21,040 nt of DNA. Source: a virus. This document shows, in pieces, positions 15,736 to 21,040 of this stretch. The stretch is taken from the IMG/VR virus record IMGVR_UViG_3300010885_005884, positions 1-21,040 of that record. One strand, 5' to 3'. Both the position numbers and the translations under genes were made by a program. Positions within the stretch are counted from its first letter, which is position 1; every line of letters starts with the position of its first letter. The notes below the pieces were generated by a model. It ran no database searches. It was not told the DNA's origin and saw only the letters and a list, made by a program, of their open reading frames with translations.

Positions 15736-16722
15736 ATGGCTCACGAAGTTGAAACGATGGCTTACGCTAATGAGACCCCTTGGCATGGCCTTGGCACCCC
15801 CGTCGCAGACAACCTGACCCCCGCCCAGATGCTTGACGTAGCTGGCCTTGACTGGAAAGTTCAGAAGAAGGCCTTAGTCGTCGACGAACTTGACCACGTG
15901 CTAAACAGCCACTACGCTTTGGTGCGCGACACAGACAGCAAGATCCTTGGCATCTGCGGCAACGAATACCAGCCCACGCAAAACAGCGACGTCTTTGAGT
16001 TCTTTGACAAGTTTTGCAAAGCCGGCGACATGAAGATGGAGACTGCCGGCTCTCTTTGCGGTGGCAAGCGCGTTTGGGGCCTTGCTAAGATTAACGGCGG
16101 CTTTATGCTGGGCGGCAAAGACGAAGTGCAAGGCTACATCTTGCTTGACAATCCGCACATCTGGGGCCGTAGCTTGCAGATTTTGTTTACGCCAATCCGC
16201 GTAGTTTGCAACAACACGTTGACAGCGGCTCTTCAGAACAATACAAACAAAGACAACACATTCCGCATGTCTCACGATCGCGCGTTTGACGACGAGATTA
16301 AGCAGACTGCCGCCGAAAAGGTTGGCCTTGCAATGAAATCGCTTGACATGTTTAAGCAGCAAGCAGAGTTCTTGTCTACAAAACGCGCCAAGGACCAGCA
16401 AGTCATGGAGTTCTTTTCCAAGCTCATCAATCCGGACCAGTATCAAGCAGCCTTGGCTGCTTCAGAAGATGGTTCCGTCAGCCGTTCAGATCTTGGCCGT
16501 ACAGTCAACCGCCTGATCGACATCGTGCAAACCCAACCAGGTGCTGATCTGAAGACGTCAGCAGGTACTTGGTGGGGAGCATTCAACGCCGTGACGTACT
16601 ACTACGACCACGTCGCTGGAACTGACCAAGACAAGCGTCTGACAAGCGCGTGGTTTGGCTCAGCAGCAACTCGCAAGCGCCACGCACTTGACTTAGCCGT
16701 CGAGTTTGCCGAAGCAGCATAA
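15736..16722 (+). CDS. DUF932 family phage/plasmid-type protein
   Basis: A 328-residue protein with the clear hallmarks of DUF932 (phage/plasmid-like protein, TIGR03299 type): start MAHEVETMAYANETPWHGLG, the LVRDTDSKILG and YQPTQNSDVFEFF segments, GGKRVWGLAKI, and the IRVVCNNTL motif near residue 155. The family's biochemical function is unknown to me; members are common next to replication and recombination genes in phages and plasmids. An in-frame ATG 33 nt upstream exists, but the ATG at 15736 gives the usual family N-terminus and follows the purine-rich GAAAGAGAGA (15721-15730). It is the first gene after the control region, so it is probably the first expressed gene of this operon. Confidence 0.9.
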   Translation: MAHEVETMAYANETPWHGLGTPVADNLTPAQMLDVAGLDWKVQKKALVVDELDHVLNSHYALVRDTDSKILGICGNEYQPTQNSDVFEFFDKFCKAGDMKMETAGSLCGGKRVWGLAKINGGFMLGGKDEVQGYILLDNPHIWGRSLQILFTPIRVVCNNTLTAALQNNTNKDNTFRMSHDRAFDDEIKQTAAEKVGLAMKSLDMFKQQAEFLSTKRAKDQQVMEFFSKLINPDQYQAALAASEDGSVSRSDLGRTVNRLIDIVQTQPGADLKTSAGTWWGAFNAVTYYYDHVAGTDQDKRLTSAWFGSAATRKRHALDLAVEFAEAA

Positions 16723-16728
16723 AAACCT

Positions 16729-16742
16729 GGGGCTTTGGCCCC
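16729..16742 (+). terminator. Small GC hairpin after the DUF932 gene, weak terminator candidate
   Basis: GGGGC-TTTG-GCCCC forms a perfect 5-bp GC stem with a 4-nt loop, 7 nt after the DUF932 stop. It is followed by TACCTTCCC rather than a run of T, so it does not look like a strong intrinsic terminator. It may attenuate read-through or protect the 3' end of the DUF932 message. The next gene starts 24 nt further on. Confidence 0.3.
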
Positions 16743-16766
16743 TACCTTCCCACCCTAGGAGAATAT

Positions 16767-17621
16767 ATGGCAAACGCCAGAGGAAAGTCCATCGACAATA
16801 CCCACCTGAGCATTGATCAGGCGGAAGAGCGCGGTTTCATTCATCGCGACTACATCGCTCACTGCCTACGCTGGACCCACGTGGCCAAGTGGATGGGTAA
16901 CCCCAAGCATCGTAAGGATTGCAAGTTGCTTGACATTGGCTGCGGCAAGGACGTACCACTGGCAAAGATGCTGATGACCAGCCGCATGGCTTCAGACGGT
17001 CTTGACTACATCGGCATTGACTACAACAAGCTTGAGATGCCTAAGGCCTTTGAGAACACTAAGTTCAAGCCAACCCTGATTGGCAACGTGGCCTTCCCAG
17101 ATTGCCAGCTGCCGCATGACAAGTTTGACGTGATCACAAGCTTTGAGGTCCTTGAACACGTTGAGCCGCTGCATGCCTACAAGATGCTTGAAGGTATCCG
17201 CGATCGCTTGGCCCCTGAAGGCGTAGCATTCTTGTCCACGCCAGTCTACGACGCAAAGGTTGGGGCAGCAGATAACCACGTCAACGAGATGACTTACGAA
17301 GTAATGCAGTTGATGCTCCACAAGGTAGGCTTGGAAGTTGACGCACATTACGGCACTTTTGCCTCCATTAAAGACTACAAGGAAATGATTGAAAAAGATG
17401 ACCTCGATGCAGTGTTCAGCCGCCTGCGTGATTACTACGACAGCAACTACTTGGCAACTATCTTTGCTCCGCTCTATCCCCACCGATCACGCAATGTGCT
17501 TTGGCGAGTCAAACTGCCGAAAACTCAAGAAATGTTTGCCGCTGGTAAGTTCTCAGACCTCACAAAGCCGCTCTCCAGCAGTGACGCTTGGCAGCCCCTC
17601 TTTGACTACCTTGGAGAGTGA
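16767..17621 (+). CDS. Class I SAM-dependent methyltransferase, substrate unknown
   Basis: A 284-residue protein with a Rossmann-type methyltransferase core. Motif I is LLDIGCGKD with Asp56-Ile-Gly-Cys-Gly60. The acidic end of strand 2 is YIGIDY with Asp85. The post-motif segment is FEVLEHVEP (126-134), typical of UbiE/Methyltransf_11-like enzymes, followed by APEGVAFLSTPVYD. The C-terminal 90 residues are a Tyr-rich extension (IFAPLYPHRSRNVLW) not seen in simple small-molecule methyltransferases. There is no target-recognition domain or DPPY/NPPY motif, so it is not an ordinary restriction-type DNA methylase. An AGGAG at 16757-16761 precedes the ATG. Its place in a nucleotide-metabolism operon makes a modified nucleotide or DNA base a reasonable substrate guess, but it could equally act on a protein or small molecule. 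Confidence 0.82.
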   Translation: MANARGKSIDNTHLSIDQAEERGFIHRDYIAHCLRWTHVAKWMGNPKHRKDCKLLDIGCGKDVPLAKMLMTSRMASDGLDYIGIDYNKLEMPKAFENTKFKPTLIGNVAFPDCQLPHDKFDVITSFEVLEHVEPLHAYKMLEGIRDRLAPEGVAFLSTPVYDAKVGAADNHVNEMTYEVMQLMLHKVGLEVDAHYGTFASIKDYKEMIEKDDLDAVFSRLRDYYDSNYLATIFAPLYPHRSRNVLWRVKLPKTQEMFAAGKFSDLTKPLSSSDAWQPLFDYLGE

Positions 17622-17623
17622 TC

Positions 17624-18013
17624 ATGGACATGTTTGAACTGGTTTCCGATTTTCATAAAAAGTTTGGACTAGAGCCTACTGATCAGCCTAACTTTCCAGT
17701 TGAGGAAATCTGGAGACTTAAGAATGCGCACATGAAAGAGGAGCTAGACGAGCTTAGGGCGGCTGCTTACGTTGGCAATCTTGAGGAGTACTTTGACGGC
17801 CTGATTGACCTTGTTTACGTAGCTCTTGGGGCGGCCTACTTAGCAGGCCTTCCATTCAACGAAGGATTCAAGCGGGTGCACGAAGCAAACATGAAAAAAG
17901 TGCGTGCTTTAAGGGAAGAAGATAGCAAACGCGGGTCTATCTATGATATAGTGAAACCTGCAGGATTTGTGGCCCCAACGCTCACGGACCTCATCAGAAA
18001 GGAGAAAGAATGA
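17624..18013 (+). CDS. MazG-like nucleoside triphosphate pyrophosphohydrolase
   Basis: A 129-residue all-alpha NTP pyrophosphohydrolase. The metal-binding pattern EExxE is present as Glu39, Glu40 and Glu43, followed 12 residues later by ExxD (Glu55, Asp58), with a further Asp62. The VHEANMKKVRA segment (85-95) is typical of phage MazG-like/HisE-like proteins. Such enzymes turn a (d)NTP into (d)NMP and pyrophosphate. The substrate is not readable from sequence; in this operon dCTP or dUTP would make sense. The ATG at 17624 is preferred over a GTG two codons earlier because GGAGAG (17613-17618) is 5 nt upstream. It starts 2 nt after the methyltransferase stop and overlaps the kinase gene by 4 nt (ATGA). 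Confidence 0.85.
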   Translation: MDMFELVSDFHKKFGLEPTDQPNFPVEEIWRLKNAHMKEELDELRAAAYVGNLEEYFDGLIDLVYVALGAAYLAGLPFNEGFKRVHEANMKKVRALREEDSKRGSIYDIVKPAGFVAPTLTDLIRKEKE

Positions 18014-19002
18014 AAGGCATTATTGTCATTGATGGTTGCGATGGTACAGGTAAGACTACTCTTGCTAAAGCTATTTGCGACAAGCATGATGGAGTCTACA
18101 TTCACAACACGTACCGCTGGCCTACAAAGATGCCGCTGTATCACACAGCTGCTTTGCATCGCGCGTTGAAGCTTGCTCGTACGCAACTTGTTGTGATTGA
18201 TCGCTTGTGGATGAGTGAAGCCATCTATGCTGAAGTTTATCGCGACGGCAGCCCTTGGCCTAACATGGGACGCATGATTGATCGCATTATCCGTAAGGTA
18301 GGAGGTATGTACATCTTGGCGCAATCTCCACAAGGCCACAAAGAAAAGTTTGAGCAGCTGAAGACAGAACGCAAAGAGATGTACGACAACGTTGATCGTG
18401 TACGTGAACGCTTTGATCAGTTATTTGAAGGAGGCTTTGCTGGCAATGATAGCGACTACGCCCAGCAGCTGTCTGTGTTTGGTATGCTTAAGCGCGACGA
18501 TGTCCTTCCATATCGTTATGACATTGAAGGTACAAATCTTGATGTCTATATTGACATGGTGATGTCAGTCCTTGAATCACGCCAGACAAAGCAATACGCT
18601 CCGGCTCTTGATCTGCGTACAGAAAACTTTGCCGGACATGTGCATGAGGCCAACTTTATCTTTGTTGGAGATAAGGCCAACAGCAAGTTTAGAGCAGTTA
18701 GCTGGCCCTTCTACGACTTTGGCAATTCAAGCGAGTTTTTTGCTAGTGCTTTGCATGAATTGACATTTGACGAGACAAGAGCCATCTACATCAATGCTAA
18801 TGATCAGGATGGTATTACGCACATTGACAGGTGCCTTTCAGCAAAGCCGTATCTGCACTTGATATGTCTTGGCAATGACGCGCATGCTTCAGTGCACTCA
18901 CTCACTCGCCGCATCTCTAACATCTATCATCCGTCATACGCAAAGCGGTTTAACAAAGCCGATGAATTTTTGCTTCAACTTGAGGAGGCTCTCAATGGTT
19001 AA
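18010..19002 (+). CDS. Deoxynucleoside monophosphate kinase fused to a uracil-DNA-glycosylase-like domain
   Basis: A 330-residue protein in two parts. Residues 1-195 are a thymidylate/dNMP kinase-type P-loop domain: GCDGTGKTTLA (9-19) with Lys15, then a VIDRLW segment (DR motif) and a Lys/Arg-rich lid (HKEKFEQLKTERKEMYDNV). Residues about 212-330 resemble the uracil-DNA glycosylase superfamily: FIFVGDK (216-222), WPFYDFGNSSEF, an INAND strand end, LICLGNDAH (284-292) and YHPSY with His307-Pro-Ser. The catalytic Asp or Asn of active family members is not obvious in the first motif (GDKANSK), so the domain may bind a nucleotide without glycosylase activity. The kinase would raise dNMPs, perhaps modified ones, to diphosphates. 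It overlaps both neighbours (4 nt and 8 nt). The kinase part is secure; the second domain is inferred. Confidence 0.78.
   Translation: MKGIIVIDGCDGTGKTTLAKAICDKHDGVYIHNTYRWPTKMPLYHTAALHRALKLARTQLVVIDRLWMSEAIYAEVYRDGSPWPNMGRMIDRIIRKVGGMYILAQSPQGHKEKFEQLKTERKEMYDNVDRVRERFDQLFEGGFAGNDSDYAQQLSVFGMLKRDDVLPYRYDIEGTNLDVYIDMVMSVLESRQTKQYAPALDLRTENFAGHVHEANFIFVGDKANSKFRAVSWPFYDFGNSSEFFASALHELTFDETRAIYINANDQDGITHIDRCLSAKPYLHLICLGNDAHASVHSLTRRISNIYHPSYAKRFNKADEFLLQLEEALNG
18982..18988 (+). promoter_or_regulatory. Strong Shine-Dalgarno that sets the start of the TS-family gene
   Basis: GAGGAGG lies within the last codons of the kinase gene, 6 nt before the ATG at 18995. It is the strongest ribosome binding site in the replication module. 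It favours this start over an in-frame ATG 126 nt upstream, whose extra 42 residues (beginning MAMTRMLQC) match nothing in the family. Confidence 0.75.
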
Positions 19003-19789
19003 CACGACAAACATGAATTGGCAAGGCTTGCTGGATATTGTCATGCACAACGGCAGCGAGACAAGCCCACGTGGCAAAAAGACAAAAGAGCTCTTGGGCT
19101 TTAAGTCGATGATTGACATGAACCAGCCTGTCATTACCATTAAGGAACGGGCTCTTGGTTATAAGTTTATGGCAGCAGAAGCAGCTTGGATCATGTCAGG
19201 CGACAACCGCGTTAGCACCATCGCCCGTTTCAGTAAGCAGATCAGCAACTTCTCTGACGACGGCATCTTTTTCTACGGAGCTTATGGTCCAAGAATACGC
19301 GACCAATTGGCCCACGTTGTTCAGTCGCTGTTGGCTGATCCAGACACACGTCAAGCGGTCATCACGATATGGCGTCCAAACCCTCGTGCTTCAAGAGACA
19401 TCCCTTGCACGATCAGCTGCCAGTTTGTGATTCGCTCCGGTATGCTTCATTGCTTTATGAACATGCGCTCCTCTGACGCTTGGCTTGGCGTGCCTTACGA
19501 CTGGTTTAATTTCAGCATGCTGTCAGCAGGTATTGCTTTGCTTCTTCGTCAGAAAGGTCTGACTGTCCAGCTTGGCTCACTGCACTTTTACGCAGCAAGC
19601 CAGCACCTGTACGAAGAGAATTGGTTTAAGGTAGATGCTTGCTTAAATGGAGAGATCCTTGGAGATTACGCTCCGATTGATCTGGAATACTTCGATGACT
19701 ACGACCACCTAGTTAATCACTTGTGGACACTGGCAGGTGGCCATGTGCACAACGGTTTTCTCAAGGAATTATCAACATGGAAAGGATAG
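18995..19789 (+). CDS. Thymidylate synthase / dCMP hydroxymethylase family enzyme, probably dCMP-specific
   Basis: A 264-residue folate-dependent pyrimidine methylase-family protein. Key residues: Glu62 in AAEAAWIMSGD, catalytic Cys138 in RDIPCTISCQF, Arg158 in NMRSSD, and His197/Tyr199 in GSLHFY. The residue that reads the pyrimidine ring is Asp169 (GVPYDW), where thymidylate synthases have Asn. Asp at this position is the hallmark of T4 dCMP hydroxymethylase, and the Asn-to-Asp change in a thymidylate synthase is known to shift preference to dCMP. NMRSxD and GSLHxY also match T4 gp42 better than the 'QRSxD' and 'GDxHxY' of true thymidylate synthases. The likely product is therefore 5-hydroxymethyl- or 5-methyl-dCMP rather than dTMP. 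It overlaps the kinase gene by 8 nt and the deaminase gene by 13 nt. Confidence 0.87.
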   Translation: MVNTTNMNWQGLLDIVMHNGSETSPRGKKTKELLGFKSMIDMNQPVITIKERALGYKFMAAEAAWIMSGDNRVSTIARFSKQISNFSDDGIFFYGAYGPRIRDQLAHVVQSLLADPDTRQAVITIWRPNPRASRDIPCTISCQFVIRSGMLHCFMNMRSSDAWLGVPYDWFNFSMLSAGIALLLRQKGLTVQLGSLHFYAASQHLYEENWFKVDACLNGEILGDYAPIDLEYFDDYDHLVNHLWTLAGGHVHNGFLKELSTWKG

Positions 19790-20283
19790 GCAAAGATGAA
19801 TACTTTTCGCAATTGGCTGTACTCGTTAGTCGAAGGAGTACTTGCGCTCGGAGGAGTGTGGGCTGCGTTCTCATATCTCATCGTGGGCATATTCTCGGTA
19901 CTGGTTATAACGGGGTGCCTCGTGGTCATACTCATTGCACTGACGTTCGCTGTCCCGGTGCTTCTCTGCCTTCGGGCACTGGCCTGGATGTATGTGAAGC
20001 TATTCATGCGGAACAAAACGCCTTACTCCAATGTAAGGACGTTGAACAAATAGACACAGCTTACGTAACTGCTATGCCTTGCATGACTTGTACAAAGCTT
20101 TTGCTAAACACAAGCTGCAAGCGCATAGTCTACGTTGAACCATACCCGCATGACGCTGCAAAACAACTCTGGATAAAAAATGGACGTATCATCTTATCAA
20201 CCGCCGAAGCACTTTCCCAACCTGTTAGTAGCAAAGAGGATCGCAATAGACTGCGAGACGCGCGACCCGAACTTAATGACTAA
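19777..20283 (+). CDS. Deoxycytidylate (dCMP) deaminase
   Basis: A 168-residue zinc-dependent enzyme converting dCMP to dUMP. Motifs: STCARRSVGC near the N-terminus, GYNGVPRG (43-50), CEAIHAEQNALL with zinc ligand His77 and catalytic Glu79, and PCMTC with ligands Cys102 and Cys105. The length fits the family. The ATG at 19777 gives the normal N-terminus and has AAGGA 9 nt upstream, so an in-frame ATG further up inside the preceding gene is not needed. It overlaps the TS-family gene by 13 nt, and its last 104 nt also encode the start of DNA polymerase. It would feed dUMP towards dTTP while the neighbouring enzyme uses dCMP. The codons for SRRSTCARRS are unusual Arg codons (CGA, AGG, CGG, AGG). 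Confidence 0.93.
   Translation: MERIGKDEYFSQLAVLVSRRSTCARRSVGCVLISHRGHILGTGYNGVPRGHTHCTDVRCPGASLPSGTGLDVCEAIHAEQNALLQCKDVEQIDTAYVTAMPCMTCTKLLLNTSCKRIVYVEPYPHDAAKQLWIKNGRIILSTAEALSQPVSSKEDRNRLRDARPELND
19796..20053 (+). CDS. Candidate overprinted small membrane protein (holin-like) inside the deaminase gene
   Basis: In the +1 frame relative to the deaminase, an ATG at 19796 opens 85 codons. It has its own AAGGA (19782-19786), 9 nt upstream and overlapping the TS-family stop. The product is almost continuously hydrophobic from residue 8 to 70 (GVWAAFSYLIVGIFSVLVI, CLVVILIALTFAVPVLLCL), room for two membrane helices, then a basic tail (KLFMRNKTPYSNVRTLNK). This is the size and charge pattern of small holins or other phage membrane proteins. 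It may still be a by-product of T-ending codons in the deaminase, which make this frame hydrophobic. No homologue is recognised. Confidence 0.35.
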   Translation: MNTFRNWLYSLVEGVLALGGVWAAFSYLIVGIFSVLVITGCLVVILIALTFAVPVLLCLRALAWMYVKLFMRNKTPYSNVRTLNK

Positions 20284-21040
20284 AGGACCTGGAGGAGTAC
20301 GCAAAGATGGCTACATCGTGGGATTTTCTGTCGCAACTGATGATGGATTTGCTGAGTACTATCCTGTCCGTCATGCAGCAGGTGGGAACCTTAACCCTGA
20401 CAATGCATTTGCTTGGTTAAGTGACATGCTGAAGACAGACATTCCTAAGATTGGTGCCAACCTGCCTTACGACCTTGAATGGTTGCTGACAGAAGGCGTC
20501 AAGGTAGGAGGTCCTAAGTATGACGTGCAGATTGCTGAGCCTTTGCTTGATGAAGACCGCATCACCTATAAGCTTGATGCCTTGGCTCAGTCTTACCTTG
20601 GAGAGACAAAGGACGAGACAGAACTAATTGCGGCGGCCGTTCGCCGTGGTATCCACCCAAGCAAGGTCAAAGAAAACCTTTGGCAATTTCATGCTGCTGA
20701 GGTGGCTCCATACGGGCGTAAGGATGCAGACCTGCCTATTCGCATCTTTGCCCAACAAGAAGTCTTGCTGCACGACGAGAAGCTGTGGGAAGTCTTTGAG
20801 ATGGAGACACAGCTAGTCGACGTGATTGTGGCCATGCGCCAACGTGGGGTCCCAGTCGATCTTGACCGGGCCCACAAGGTCAAAGCTCAACTACTTGACG
20901 AGCAAGGCAAGCTGACGGAGCAACTCAAGAAGGTTGCAGAGCGGGATGTAGACATCTGGTCTGGTGACGATATACAGGCAGCCAGTGATGCATTGAAGCT
21001 GGATTACCCAAAGACTGAAAAGGGGAATGCTAGTTTTCCC
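20180..21040 (+). CDS. Family A DNA polymerase with 3'-5' exonuclease domain, cut by the window end
   Basis: 287 codons of a PolA-type phage replicative polymerase run off the right edge. The visible part is the 3'-5' exonuclease domain: Exo I is IAIDCETRDP with Asp24 and Glu26, Exo II is GANLPYDLEW with Asp98, and Exo III is Tyr178-Gly-Arg-Lys-Asp182. All metal ligands are present, so proofreading should be active. Then comes the linker into the polymerase domain (MRQRGVPVDLD, a helical stretch, and a KTEKGNASF segment). The start is the ATG at 20180, the first after an in-frame TAA at 20174-20176. A start at 20276 (MTKGPGG) would remove Exo I and is rejected. The gene overlaps the deaminase by 104 nt; only a weak GGA precedes it, so coupling to deaminase translation is likely. 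Confidence 0.93.
   Translation, partial: MDVSSYQPPKHFPNLLVAKRIAIDCETRDPNLMTKGPGGVRKDGYIVGFSVATDDGFAEYYPVRHAAGGNLNPDNAFAWLSDMLKTDIPKIGANLPYDLEWLLTEGVKVGGPKYDVQIAEPLLDEDRITYKLDALAQSYLGETKDETELIAAAVRRGIHPSKVKENLWQFHAAEVAPYGRKDADLPIRIFAQQEVLLHDEKLWEVFEMETQLVDVIVAMRQRGVPVDLDRAHKVKAQLLDEQGKLTEQLKKVAERDVDIWSGDDIQAASDALKLDYPKTEKGNASFP

Noticed and set aside
15901-16446. 181-codon open frame on the - strand opposite DUF932
   Set aside because: The + strand DUF932 protein is secure, and the opposite frame has no family features.
18869-18994. Upstream start for the TS-family gene
   Set aside because: The extra 42 residues overlap the UDG-like domain of the kinase gene in another frame and match nothing in the family. 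The ATG at 18995 has a strong Shine-Dalgarno.
1-21040. CRISPR arrays, tRNA genes, insertion sequences, integrase or attachment sites
   Set aside because: No regularly spaced direct repeats, cloverleaf-like sequence, transposase or integrase motif was seen. The repeats found are the coding duplication and the single inverted repeat.

Overview
The window is a stretch of a tailed double-stranded DNA bacteriophage genome. Every gene is on the + strand, tightly packed, with start/stop overlaps of the ATGA, GTGA and TAATG kinds. No ribosomal, tRNA, integrase or host housekeeping gene is visible, so there is no sign of a prophage. Base composition is near 50% GC by eye. The gene types (small adaptor, nozzle-like protein, very large Gln/Ala/Gly-rich internal virion proteins, DUF932, a nucleotide-metabolism cassette, family A DNA polymerase) suggest a lytic short-tailed phage, perhaps aquatic with a proteobacterial host. 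The host assignment is inference.

Layout. Positions 1-554: end of a gene, then an M15-type peptidoglycan endopeptidase (lysis). Positions 564-4386: neck and tail module, with a head-to-tail adaptor, a fibre-like protein made of three similar beta-rich modules, a nozzle-like protein and two small proteins. Positions 4390-15418: four large virion proteins of 594, 473, 1197 and 1404 residues, probably internal or ejected. Three of them share a short Gly-Gly-centred motif (ADGGMV type). Positions 15419-15735: the only long non-coding stretch. It carries a previously unexplained imperfect inverted repeat with two arms of about 50 nt (42 pairable positions) and sits exactly between the structural and replication modules. 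Positions 15736-21040: DUF932 protein, SAM methyltransferase, MazG-type NTP pyrophosphohydrolase, dNMP kinase fused to a uracil-DNA-glycosylase-like domain, a thymidylate synthase/dCMP hydroxymethylase family enzyme, dCMP deaminase, and the start of DNA polymerase (cut by the window end).

How the genes work together. The second half reads as a nucleotide-pool remodelling and replication operon. The thymidylate synthase-family enzyme has Asp where true thymidylate synthases have Asn, and its other motifs resemble T4 dCMP hydroxymethylase. With MazG (possible dCTP/dUTP hydrolysis), a phage dNMP kinase, the deaminase and an unassigned methyltransferase, this points to modified cytosine in the phage DNA. 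This is a hypothesis from sequence motifs only. Other points worth checking are a hydrophobic 85-residue reading frame with its own ribosome binding site nested inside the deaminase gene, a PcfJ-like segment inside the 1404-residue virion protein, and a polymerase start that overlaps the deaminase gene by 104 nt.
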